DNA from: AP-15 sp963790875
Lineage (GTDB): Bacteria > Pseudomonadota > Alphaproteobacteria > ATCC43930 > CGMCC-115725
Assembly: GCA_963790875.1 (NCBI GenBank)
Contig: CAWBQT010000003.1
Coordinates: 1,302,001-1,366,000 of the forward strand
Reading direction: 5' to 3'
DNA length: 64,000 bases
The notes beneath the pieces are model-generated. The model searched no databases, had not been told where the DNA came from, and worked only from the letters and a program-made list of their open reading frames with translations. The first letter of the stretch is position 1. The number at the start of each line of letters is the position of its first letter. A program made the translations under genes and the position numbers. Shown here in pieces: positions 1-7,379 of this stretch.

Positions 1-110
1 AAACCGTCGGCCAACTCGAGACCATCACCGAGGCGGTCCCCGAATTGGGGTGATGCGCTCCGCCGGCTCGACATCCACCCCGGCTCCATCTCGACGCTCG
101 ACGAAACTGG

Positions 111-350
111 ATGATCCTCCAGCCCACTTGTGCATCAGGCAGAAACGCTCGTGGTTCATCACAATCGGCACAGTTGCGGATCTGGCGCCATCCTTACCCA
201 TTGTCGCCGCGCCTGGCGCCTCTAAAGGCGATCCTGGCAAAGCTCGAGCCTCGGCCCGAGCCTCCGCCACCCATCTTGGCGAAGGGCGTTTCGGGTCCGC
301 GGCGACCGGCCCGCACACGCGTTCAGGCCGGGCCGCATAGGGCGTTTTGA
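111..350 (+). CDS. Small hypothetical protein, copy A of a duplicated family
   Basis: A 79-codon frame of unknown function. Its middle (about residues 29-55, PLSP-LAPLKAILAKLEP) is closely similar to the protein at 3827-4081 (PLSP-PAPLKAILARLDP). Many of the DNA differences between the two copies are synonymous or conservative, which argues that this frame is or was translated. The N-terminal part does not resemble the other copy and the C-terminus is longer, so the start is uncertain and the gene may be rearranged. It lies upstream of the IS701-type transposase. Confidence 0.4.
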   Translation: MILQPTCASGRNARGSSQSAQLRIWRHPYPLSPRLAPLKAILAKLEPRPEPPPPILAKGVSGPRRPARTRVQAGPHRAF

Positions 351-605
351 GCCGGAGGTCATAGTTTGAAAAAGTCACATTCGGCTGGGCCGCTTGTGCG
401 AAGAAGATTCGGCGCTCTGACGGGCGCGAGCCGGCTGGAGTTTGGGCGAGGGCGAACTGCGGAGCGGCACGGAGCGTTGTGGTTGACAAGACGGCTGTTT
501 GGATATGGCCTTGGCGACGACAAGAGGTAAGGAAGTGAGGCGGCGCGATGCAAACAGCGGGTCGTCATGTCTCTGTATTTGTGAAGGATAGTTTCCGGAT
601 CACTG

Positions 606-1982
606 GTGGAGCGGATCGCCGGAGCCTTTGGGGCTTTTGCCGAACGGTACCGGCGTTTCTTTGCCACTCGGGCCCGCGACAATTCGGCGGTGGCGGAACG
701 CTACCTGCAAGGTCTGGCGCAGGCCAGCGAGTGTACGTTTGAAGGGATGGGGGCGGTGGTCGAGGCGGCGTGCCCGCAACGCTTTCAGCATTTCATCAGC
801 AACTCGCCGTGGGACCACGAAGCGGTGCTGGCGCAGCTCTCCTGCGACGCAGACAGGCTGGTCGGCGGCAAGCCGGAAAGTTGTCTGATCATCGACGAAA
901 CCAGCTTCCTCAAAAAGGGCGAGCGTTCGGTTGGGGTTGCCCGTCAGTGGTCGGGGCGGCTGGGCAAGGTCGACAACTGTCAGGTGGCGGTATTCGCCGT
1001 CTTGTCGGATGGGCAACAGAATGTGCCGATCGATATGCGGCTGTATCTGCCTCGCCAGTGGGTCGAGGATGAGGCGCGGTGCGCGCGGGCCGGGGTTCCG
1101 CCGGCCGCGCGGCAACTGAGGTCGAAGAGCGAGCAGGCCCTGGATCTGGTGCGGACAGCGCGGGCTCGCGGGGTGCGTTTCCAGTGGGTCGGCGTCGATG
1201 CCGGTTATGGCAAGGAACCGGCCTTTCTGCGCGCGCTGGATGATGCCGCGGAGGGGTTTGTTACCGATGTGCCGCGCACGCAATCGGTGTGGACGCAACG
1301 GCCCGAGATTGGCTTGCCGACCCGACGGCCAGGACAGGGGCGGCCGGCGACGAAACGGCAGGCCTCGTCGCATGCCGACACGGCGGAGCAGGTGGCACAA
1401 AGCTTTCGCGCCGAAGATTGGCAACGCTTGACGTTGCGCGACAGTACCAGGGGTCCGTTGCGGGTGGATATCGCCTGTCGGCGGATCTGGGTGTGGGACG
1501 GCGAGGAAGCCAACCCGCGGTCCTGGCACCTGATCGTGCGCCGCGAGGTGGGATCGCCCGGCACGATCAAATACACTCTGAGCAACGCCCCGGCCGATAC
1601 GCCGGTTTTGCGCCTGGCCCAGATGCAAGGGCAGCGCTATTGGGTCGAGCGGGTCTTTGAGGACGCCAAGAGCGAGTGCGGTCTGGCCGACTATCAGGTA
1701 CTCGGCTGGCGGGCGTGGCACCACCATGTGACCATGGTCCTGTTGGCGATGCTGTTTATCGCCGAGCGCCGCGCCGCGCATCATGCGGAAATCGATCTGC
1801 TGACGTCGCGCGACATTGTTGAGATCCTCAGCGAGATCCTGCCGCGCAAAGCCGAAGGCCGCGATGCCTTGGTGCGCCGTATCAACCAGCGACACGAACG
1901 ACGACGCGGGGCGATCCGATCGCGATACCGCGATCAACCGCGTATCGCGACCCCTTCCGCGCATCAGCCTGCAAAGATGTAA
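606..1982 (+). CDS. IS701-family DDE transposase
   Basis: A 458-residue cut-and-paste transposase. The DDE residues are visible as IIDETSF (about residue 98), VGVDAGYG (about 200) and WVERVFEDAKSECGL (about 350), the last being the usual IS701 glutamate block followed by a hydrophobic helix. The length is normal for the family. The start is GTG. Flanking inverted repeats and the target duplication could not be delimited by eye, so only the gene is given. It looks intact and could be functional. Confidence 0.9.
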   Translation: MERIAGAFGAFAERYRRFFATRARDNSAVAERYLQGLAQASECTFEGMGAVVEAACPQRFQHFISNSPWDHEAVLAQLSCDADRLVGGKPESCLIIDETSFLKKGERSVGVARQWSGRLGKVDNCQVAVFAVLSDGQQNVPIDMRLYLPRQWVEDEARCARAGVPPAARQLRSKSEQALDLVRTARARGVRFQWVGVDAGYGKEPAFLRALDDAAEGFVTDVPRTQSVWTQRPEIGLPTRRPGQGRPATKRQASSHADTAEQVAQSFRAEDWQRLTLRDSTRGPLRVDIACRRIWVWDGEEANPRSWHLIVRREVGSPGTIKYTLSNAPADTPVLRLAQMQGQRYWVERVFEDAKSECGLADYQVLGWRAWHHHVTMVLLAMLFIAERRAAHHAEIDLLTSRDIVEILSEILPRKAEGRDALVRRINQRHERRRGAIRSRYRDQPRIATPSAHQPAKM

Positions 1983-2033
1983 ATCCTAAATAAACTACAG
2001 ATATACTGTGTGTGACTCTGTCAAAATAGGGCG

Positions 2034-2048
2034 GGTGCTCCGCACCCC
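2034..2048 (-). terminator. Hairpin terminator-like element
   Basis: Six-base arms GGGTGC and GCACCC around a TCC loop, just past the stop of the leftward frame ending at 2056. The T-rich stretch after the stem is short, so termination is inferred. Confidence 0.35.
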
Positions 2049-2055
2049 AGCCGCT

Positions 2056-2499
2056 TTAGTTGTGCGTCTTGCCCTTGTGAATGCGGCCCCTGCTCGCGGG
2101 TCGTTCCTTAGGCTTCGCTCCAATCGGCTTGTGCGACTTCGGCGGCGTGCTGAGCGCGCGCTCCAGGCCGCGCTGGAAGCGCTCTTGCCAGTCTGGATCG
2201 TCTTCGGTGAACGGCGGCGGCTTCTCCGGTCGGTTCGCCTTTGGCATGGTTCTGTACTCGTCGCCCTCAATGAGCCGAATGTAGCCTTGTTCGATCCCAT
2301 CGCGTATCCCGGCCCATCGCGTATCCCAGCCTCGATGAAACTTCTCATTGCGCCCAGCGCCCGGCCGGACGGGGAGTGGTGCTCCGGCTGCTGCAGCCGC
2401 CGGGTCGATTGCGTCGCGACCGGAACCGAGCGACGGACGGACTAAGGCGCGCCCAAGCAGCGCCCGATAATGACGATCATCTCGACGCCAATTGTGCAC
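2056..2499 (-). CDS. Hypothetical protein, charged C-terminus
   Basis: Up to 147 residues, no family recognised. The C-terminal 60 residues are rich in Pro, Lys, Arg and Glu (FTEDDPDWQERFQRGLERAL) and read like real protein. The first 40 residues are low-complexity and overlap another candidate small gene, so the true start may lie further downstream at a GTG or at the internal Met near residue 86. A hairpin follows the stop. It belongs to the accessory small-gene zone next to the transposase. Confidence 0.42.
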   Translation of the reverse strand: MHNWRRDDRHYRALLGRALVRPSLGSGRDAIDPAAAAAGAPLPVRPGAGRNEKFHRGWDTRWAGIRDGIEQGYIRLIEGDEYRTMPKANRPEKPPPFTEDDPDWQERFQRGLERALSTPPKSHKPIGAKPKERPASRGRIHKGKTHN

Positions 2500-2564
2500 A
2501 GCATGCCGATGACGGTGATCGTCGCGACCGTCACGGCCAACTCGCCAAGGAGGCCACTATTCAT
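2442..2564 (-). CDS. 40-residue single-helix membrane peptide
   Basis: An ATG-initiated 40-codon frame within a longer open frame. It begins MNSGLLGELAVTVATITVIG and continues as one hydrophobic helix of about 25 residues before a short basic tail. This resembles the tiny membrane proteins frequent in accessory regions. No homology is recognised, and it overlaps the 5' end of the frame ending at 2056, so at most one of the two annotations is fully right there. Confidence 0.38.
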   Translation of the reverse strand: MNSGLLGELAVTVATITVIGMLCTIGVEMIVIIGRCLGAP

Positions 2565-2707
2565 CCACGGTAATGCGGGTTTCGTCATGCACGATGAACA
2601 ACCAATATCCGGGAGTGTTCCACAGAAATAATATGATAGAATAGCGGCAGCACGGCTGAGTTGTGGCGTCATTGAGGAAATTCGGAGGCGCCGCGCCATC
2701 CGTGACG

Positions 2708-2730
2708 AAAAAGCCCGCCGGAGCGGGGCT
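2708..2730 (-). terminator. Rho-independent terminator, repeated unit 1
   Basis: Read on the minus strand: AGCCCCGC, loop TCCG, GCGGGCT, then five T residues. A near copy lies at 3508-3530. No leftward gene was identified directly upstream of it, so it may belong to an unrecognised short transcript. Confidence 0.5.
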
Positions 2731-2914
2731 CTCTAGTGCAGAGATGGCGGCGTCTTTGCAGGTCTGAACTGTTCCAGCCATCGCAGCGGCCTATGATCTG
2801 AAGACGACGCGCTTCGTGTGCAAAAAAGACGAAACGCGCAGAAGGTGAGCGGCCCATCAGGTAAAGCGCTCGTCGCGTGGGGGACTTGCAGTGGAACCGT
2901 TAGGTTTTTAGATC

Positions 2915-2926
2915 GTTAAGCTTAAC
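2915..2926. promoter_or_regulatory. Perfect 12-bp palindrome upstream of a small gene
   Basis: GTTAAGCTTAAC, a perfect palindrome in an AT-richer stretch about 48 bases before the start at 2974. A repressor site is possible; no regulator can be assigned. Confidence 0.3.
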
Positions 2927-2973
2927 TAGAGGATTACGGCTCACAAACTCCGCCTGAAATCGGGAGAAATATC

Positions 2974-3174
2974 GTGGGTGCCGTGATTTTGACCGGTTTT
3001 CTTATCTTCTCATGGCCCGACGGCACGCAGACCGTCGAAGCGATCACACCGCACGTGTTCCCCAACCCTGCCGCTTATGAGACTTGCGCTAACGCTCGCC
3101 TCCGCCTCGATTTGATCAATAATGCTGGCTACGGCTTGGTTACGGTCCACGGGACCTGCCAGTCGATCAAATGA
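2974..3174 (+). CDS. Small secreted or anchored hypothetical protein
   Basis: 66 residues from a GTG start with a GGGAGA Shine-Dalgarno seven bases upstream. An N-terminal hydrophobic stretch (AVILTGFLIFSW) is followed by a polar domain with two cysteines (YETCANARL and HGTCQSIK) that could form a disulphide if exported. No family is recognised. The AT-richer upstream region with a perfect palindrome looks like a promoter. Confidence 0.55.
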   Translation: MGAVILTGFLIFSWPDGTQTVEAITPHVFPNPAAYETCANARLRLDLINNAGYGLVTVHGTCQSIK

Positions 3175-3507
3175 GCCCAAACCGCCTCTTGAAGTCGATG
3201 AGAAAAGCCCGGCTTCGCGACCGCTCTCTCGGGACGGTAGCACGCCTGCGCCAGTTATCGGATGAAGGATTCCGGTGAGACTCAGACTTGACCCAAACAT
3301 CATCGATCCTCACGCGTATCAGTTTTCAAAAAGATCCCTTATGGCACGAATCATGCTCGAACTTCGTCCGGGCATCAGGGAGATTACCTGCTATTATTTT
3401 GGACCATACGCAGAAGTCGAAAATGAAAGTGGAGGAATTGCAGCGTGATCTCGACGTTATATCGCAAGACGCATAAAATTTCTTTCGCCTGATTGATGGT
3501 GAAGCCG

Positions 3508-3530
3508 AAAAGCCCAACCGAAGCGGGGCT
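3508..3530 (-). terminator. Rho-independent terminator, repeated unit 2
   Basis: Minus-strand hairpin AGCCC...GGGCT followed by TTTT, nearly the same as 2708-2730. It lies about 150 bases downstream of the tiny membrane gene at 3675-3779 and probably ends that transcript. Confidence 0.5.
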
Positions 3531-3674
3531 CTCTCGTTGTGGTGGTGATGCGGCTTAGACCAGAACGTCTTTCGTCAGTCTCGTCCGAATCGGCGATCGA
3601 GAGCTCGCCCGGATATCGCCGACCAAAACGTCGTCGATCACGATGGCCTCGGCGAGCTGGCGCACCGTCCGACA

Positions 3675-3779
3675 TCACGCCGTGGGAACCATCCACGCCG
3701 CGATTACCAAGACGAAGCCGAGCGACACGACACCGATAACCAAACCCACCGGCCATAGAAACTGAGCGTATGCCTTCAT
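3675..3779 (-). CDS. 34-residue membrane peptide
   Basis: A short frame starting MKAYAQFLWPVGLVIGVVSL and running on as hydrophobic sequence to AAWMVPTA. It is one predicted transmembrane helix with almost no soluble part. A GGGAG ribosome site lies eight bases upstream of the ATG, and the terminator at 3508-3530 follows. Function unknown. The clear ribosome site, strongly non-random composition and terminator support it as a real gene. Confidence 0.45.
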   Translation of the reverse strand: MKAYAQFLWPVGLVIGVVSLGFVLVIAAWMVPTA

Positions 3780-3826
3780 AGGCAAACTCCCGATTGAGGT
3801 ACCGTCAACGATATTGACTATCCCAG

Positions 3827-4081
3827 TTGCCTGGTTATTCCCTCGTCAGGCGTGACAAAACATCGTCGACGACCCCGATCGGGAAAGTGCGCGAATTCCG
3901 CGGTTATGACCCTCGACCTTACGATGACGAGACAGCCCCCCTTCCCCGGCTTCTCCGCCGCACGATCGATGAAGACCGCTTCCCGCTGTCGCCGCGACCG
4001 GCGCCCCTGAAGGCGATCCTGGCGAGGCTCGATCCACCGCAACCTCGGCCCGAACTTCCGCCGCTGCGGAAGGAACTATGA
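3827..4081 (+). CDS. Small hypothetical protein, copy B of a duplicated family
   Basis: An 84-residue basic, proline-rich protein from a TTG start (start uncertain). Residues 50-84 (PLSPRPAPLKAILARLDP and a Pro-rich tail) match the protein encoded at about 195-290. Function unknown. The second copy on the far side of the transposase suggests a family carried by mobile or phage-derived DNA. Confidence 0.45.
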   Translation: MPGYSLVRRDKTSSTTPIGKVREFRGYDPRPYDDETAPLPRLLRRTIDEDRFPLSPRPAPLKAILARLDPPQPRPELPPLRKEL

Positions 4082-4269
4082 CAGGGTGGGACGATGACAT
4101 CGGCCGGGCTGCGTTTCATCGTCCATGATGCGGTCGCGATCTGCTTCCTCGATGCGTGCTAGCCGCGACTTTCGTGTCCCGCTGGCGCGCCGGATCGAGG
4201 GTCGAGATCAGCAATGGGGCTTTTCGGGCGCATGCGGATCGACCAGCACCGCTCGCTCAGGCTTGTCGG

Positions 4270-4500
4270 CTACCTGGTGCCCGTTCCGCCACTTGCTGCG
4301 CTCGGCGGATGGGGTAGCTGCGCCCAATGTTTCAATTCAACGGTCGGGGCGCCTTCGTGAAGCGGATGGAGTTCCCAGCCATCGCCAAGTGCCTCGGACT
4401 GCCGCCAGCGGACGATGACGCACGCAGACCAGGTCGCCGACCAGCCCAGGATGAGCGTGCCATCCTTGGGGGCTGTCTCGATCGATTGCCAGGGTCCCAT
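4270..4500 (-). CDS. DUF551-like small protein
   Basis: 76 residues starting MGPWQSIETAPKDGTLILGW, the typical opening of the DUF551-type proteins common in phages and prophage-like islands, with the later aromatic positions (GDGWELHP, LKHWAQLP). GGAAACGAG lies upstream of the chosen ATG; a longer in-frame extension to 4584 has no family similarity. Function unknown. It is the last of a leftward series of small genes and supports a phage-like origin for this zone. Confidence 0.58.
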   Translation of the reverse strand: MGPWQSIETAPKDGTLILGWSATWSACVIVRWRQSEALGDGWELHPLHEGAPTVELKHWAQLPHPPSAASGGTGTR

Positions 4501-4608
4501 GATAGTCTCGTTTCCGGTCGCGGTCGCACCATTCGGTAATAATAACACGGCGGAGACAGGAGGGCTCCGATATCGACGAGCCACCCGGCTGCAACCATCC
4601 GCCGTGCG

Positions 4609-4794
4609 TCAGGCCGAAATTGATCGATGCCGTGACCCCGGAGGGTCGTCGATTACCGGTGGCGGCGGATCGGGCCGAGGCACCGAAACAGGGCGCGGCG
4701 GCTCGGTTATTGGCGGCGGCAGATCGGGATCGGGCGGAGGCTGCGGGGGCGTACCGGGCGGCGTCGGCGGTGTTGGGACTTGGGCTCGAAGCAT
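4609..4794 (-). CDS. Proline-rich small protein
   Basis: 61 residues of which the central 35 are mostly Pro with Thr, Asp and Glu (TPPTPPGTPPQPPPDPDLPP and similar). Such tracts form extended PPII linkers. It lies in a leftward series with the genes at 4833 and 5115. The low-complexity DNA makes other frames look open too, so coding is only moderately likely; co-orientation with neighbours is the main support. Confidence 0.35.
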   Translation of the reverse strand: MLRAQVPTPPTPPGTPPQPPPDPDLPPPITEPPRPVSVPRPDPPPPVIDDPPGSRHRSISA

Positions 4795-4832
4795 GTGGGG
4801 ATAACAACACGCAGCTGGTATCGATCCGCCCG

Positions 4833-5018
4833 TTACACCTGTCCGCGCCAACGCTCGTCGAGCCACGGCACCGCCTTGCGTATCAGTTGGCCTTCTTCCC
4901 GAACGGCCCTGTCGGTCGGCGGCCCGGCAAGCCAATCGACGCCGATCAATCGCGCCAGCGTCAACAGGTAGTCGACCCTATCGAGCAATTCGGCGCAGGG
5001 ACGGCGGAGCCCGACCAT
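4833..5018 (-). CDS. Hypothetical small protein
   Basis: 61 residues with amphipathic helical character (AELLDRVDYLLTLARLIGVD, then a charged C-terminus with DERWRG). No family recognised. Spaced 38 bases before the proline-rich gene and 96 bases after the glycine-zipper gene, all leftward, so possibly one transcript. Confidence 0.4.
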   Translation of the reverse strand: MVGLRRPCAELLDRVDYLLTLARLIGVDWLAGPPTDRAVREEGQLIRKAVPWLDERWRGQV

Positions 5019-5114
5019 ATGCGGCGCGAGCGGCTTGTCTGCTCCGGCTGCGGCAGCCGGCGTAGCGTCGTCACGGATGCCGCTTTGCCGCCCTCGGTTA
5101 CCGCCCCTCGCAGC

Positions 5115-5438
5115 CTAGCGATAGCAGGTGCCGTTATAATAATAGGCGCAGGTCCGCGCCGGCGCGGTAAGCATGTTGGCGGTGCCGGTAAGGGTGCCGG
5201 CAGCGGTGCCGAGCGCCCCGCCGACGATCGCACCGACGGCACCGCCGGTTGCGTTGCCGCTCGCTGTCCCGGCCGCCAGACCGGACGCAGCACCGGATAC
5301 CGGGTTCGAATATCCCGGCGCCAGCTGGCAGGCACCGTTATAGTACGTATACCCTGGCGTGCATTGCGCGATCGCCGCGCCCGACGTACCCGCCATCAAA
5401 GCGGCGGCGACCGCAAGAACCTTGAACCTCGTTGGCAT
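5115..5438 (-). CDS. Secreted glycine-zipper protein
   Basis: 107 residues. The signal peptide is MPTRFKVLAVAAALMAGTSG with a likely cut after AIA-Q. The mature part has two Cys pairs (CTPGYTYYNGAC near the start, CAYYYNGTCYR at the end) flanking a Gly/Ala-rich zipper (about residues 48-88, repeats such as GGAVGAIVGGALGTAAG). Glycine zippers insert into or line membranes; the paired CxYYNGxC modules look like a small periplasmic or surface repeat. The start is chosen at the Met that begins the signal peptide. First gene of the leftward small-gene run. Confidence 0.75.
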   Translation of the reverse strand: MPTRFKVLAVAAALMAGTSGAAIAQCTPGYTYYNGACQLAPGYSNPVSGAASGLAAGTASGNATGGAVGAIVGGALGTAAGTLTGTANMLTAPARTCAYYYNGTCYR

Positions 5439-5600
5439 CGCACCCACCCCGGAAGCGTGCAAAACAGCGGCAGAGCGCCGCTCCTGAGGTGTAAACGTTG
5501 CATAATCGCATAGCGTTCCGCGCGGGGCGGGACCTCACCACCGCCTCGATGTTTACGGCAACGACGGCATGGACACCAGCAGCACACATTTAGCGGGGTG

Positions 5601-5828
5601 TTAAGGCCAATTCGAGATCAAGCTGGTAAGTGCGAACCAGATCAATCCCCAAAGCCCCAGCGACGACCCCACGATCAGAAACAGCGACACTCGCGGGCTC
5701 ACCCGAGCCTCAGCTTCGCGCGTCGCGGTATCGGGGCGCCGAACGATATCGGACGCTGCGGGATCGCCGGCCCGTGACCAATAAAGCAACTTGCCCCGGT
5801 GGTCGCCGGACGCGGCGTCGGTCTTCAT
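5601..5828 (-). CDS. Small C-tail-anchored membrane protein
   Basis: 75 residues: a charged N-terminal half (KTDAASGDHRGKLLYWSRAG and more), then one hydrophobic helix near the C-terminus (VSLFLIVGSSLGLWGLIWFA). A GAGGTGG ribosome site sits six bases before the ATG. No family recognised. The layout predicts a tail-anchored inner-membrane protein. Confidence 0.6.
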   Translation of the reverse strand: MKTDAASGDHRGKLLYWSRAGDPAASDIVRRPDTATREAEARVSPRVSLFLIVGSSLGLWGLIWFALTSLISNWP

Positions 5829-6457
5829 TTGCCACCTCGTCTCGGATACGAGCGCGGGGCAGATCGTTCATCACGACTTGTCAGCGCGGCGACCGGTGGA
5901 CTGTCACAAATGCGTCAGACCGCGAGCCGCTGGCGAGGCGGGTCCCGATTTCGTGGTTGACACACCCCCATCCTGTTGCGACATTCCGCCGCATTAGACG
6001 GGTACGGCGGCGGCCGAGACAGGGAGCGCCGGAGGAGACGAAGGGAGTGGCCCCAGCGATGGGGCCATTTCCGTTTGCGCGACGAGACGTGGCTCCCTTC
6101 GGGGCGCAGCAGTACGGTTGGGGCAATTCTCGAGACTTGGGTTTCGAGCGCGCCTCGACGATCCGGTAGCTAGCTGGCCACCGTTGTCGGTGTCGAAAGT
6201 CACCGGCCCCTGCCGCCTGATCGCCTCGGACCGGGCGCGTGCTCGCTGCTCAGTTTCCGCCGGCATTTGGCGTTATTGCGCGGGGTTTCGCCAAGTTCGG
6301 CTGGGGGTGGGGAGCGGGCTGTTCCTGGCGAGATGGTCGCTCTCCATGCGCCTGACGGTCTTCAGCTGCGCGTTATCTCGCGGCATGCGTTCGAAGATTC
6401 CTTCTGTGCCCGGCCTTGCTGCGCGTGATCCATCGGGGGTGGTCTACGGCTGCGGTT
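5829..6457. other. Intergenic region with one hairpin
   Basis: About 630 bases without a supportable gene; open frames here show no family resemblance. It holds the hairpin at 6049-6066 and otherwise nothing recognised. Confidence 0.5.
6049..6066. terminator. GGCCCC/GGGGCC hairpin
   Basis: Perfect six-base arms around AGCGAT, followed on the plus strand by ATTTCCGTTT. Terminator-like but not tied to a gene. Confidence 0.3.
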
Positions 6458-7153
6458 TCAAGGGCCGAACTGGTCGGCGAGTCCTGCAAACCCGTCGACC
6501 ACGATGTCGGTCGCGGGGTTGGATACGGGATCGGGCGGCCCGGCGGGTCCCCACTCGTCGGGTCGGCGCACAAAGGCCGTGCGATAGCCGACGCCGTGGG
6601 CCGCATCGAGGTCGAAATTGTGGCACGCCACCATCAGGATTTCGTGCGGCTCGACGGCTAGAAACGCGGCGGCGCGCCGATAGGCATCGGGGTGCGGCTT
6701 GTAAACGCGCAGCATCTCGCATGGGATTACGGCGTCCCAATCGATGCCGTTGCGGCGCGAGGCATCGACGATCAGCGACAGGCTGAGGATCGTGAACGAG
6801 ACGCAGATGCGGTGCCGACGCAACCGGTGCAGCGCTGCAGCAAAATCCGGCCACGCGTCGAGCCGGTGCCAACGCTCGGCGATCGTTCGCCGGTCTGCCG
6901 CCAAACCGCCTAGCCCGTTCTCGTCAAACACTTCGTCCAGCACCTCGCGGTGCACGTCGTCGATGTTGAAACCGGGATCGACCGTGCCAGTCATCCGGCG
7001 CAGCGAGCGGCGGCGATGCTCGTTCGCCAGCGAATGCCAGTCGCGCTCGACACCTTCCGCGGCACCCCATGCCGCCATTGCCGCGGTCAGGCCGGCATGC
7101 CAGTCGAGCACCGTGCCGCCGGTATCGAAGGCGAGGACCTTTATCTGTTCCAT
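6458..7153 (-). CDS. Haloacid dehalogenase type II-like hydrolase
   Basis: A 231-residue HAD-superfamily hydrolase; the type II group removes halide from 2-haloacids through an aspartyl ester. Motif I is FDTGGTVLDW (Asp nucleophile about residue 9). Motif III is the Lys in RVYKPHPDAY, and the C-terminal acidic motif is VACHNFDLDAAHGVGYRT, the usual signature of this group. The GG after the nucleophile differs from the common AYGT, so substrate is uncertain. The chosen ATG has GAGGAGAGC just upstream; an earlier start would read through an extragenic repeat. Confidence 0.85.
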   Translation of the reverse strand: MEQIKVLAFDTGGTVLDWHAGLTAAMAAWGAAEGVERDWHSLANEHRRRSLRRMTGTVDPGFNIDDVHREVLDEVFDENGLGGLAADRRTIAERWHRLDAWPDFAAALHRLRRHRICVSFTILSLSLIVDASRRNGIDWDAVIPCEMLRVYKPHPDAYRRAAAFLAVEPHEILMVACHNFDLDAAHGVGYRTAFVRRPDEWGPAGPPDPVSNPATDIVVDGFAGLADQFGP

Positions 7154-7212
7154 GCTCTCCTCAGAGCCTGTGAAAGAATTCAGGTCGGGGAAAACAAAGA
7201 AATTCCCCTTCC

Positions 7213-7341
7213 CGTCACCCCGGCGAAGGCCGGGGCCCATTCCTGGGCCGTTCCTAATTTCTCCAGCAATTTCAATGCCTCATTTGACGGATCATCGCTC
7301 GTGCCGCGGAACGATGGACCCCAGCCTCCGCCGGGGTGACG
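7213..7341. repeat. Extragenic inverted repeat
   Basis: Perfect 12-base arms CGTCACCCCGGC (7213-7224) and GCCGGGGTGACG (7330-7341) around about 105 bases. This is a common alphaproteobacterial intergenic repeat type. A related, more degenerate array lies at 53034-53300. It sits between the HAD gene and the end of the selenoprotein gene. Confidence 0.7.
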
Positions 7342-7379
7342 ACTGGAGAGGTCGGCGGCGGGATACATTCACAACCCTC

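Noticed and set aside
600..1964. A long leftward open frame opposite the IS701 transposase
   Set aside because: GC-rich shadow; its translation is Arg/Pro-rich with no domain, while the plus frame has a full DDE transposase.
500..2060. Terminal inverted repeats of the IS701-type element
   Set aside because: Candidate ends share only a few scattered bases, so no boundaries or target duplication could be fixed.
3288..3476. Small rightward gene after 3288
   Set aside because: Two overlapping short frames each look partly plausible, but neither has a ribosome site or family match.
4620..5513. A 297-codon rightward frame across the small-gene run
   Set aside because: It runs opposite to a signal-peptide-bearing gene and other leftward genes and has no domain of its own.
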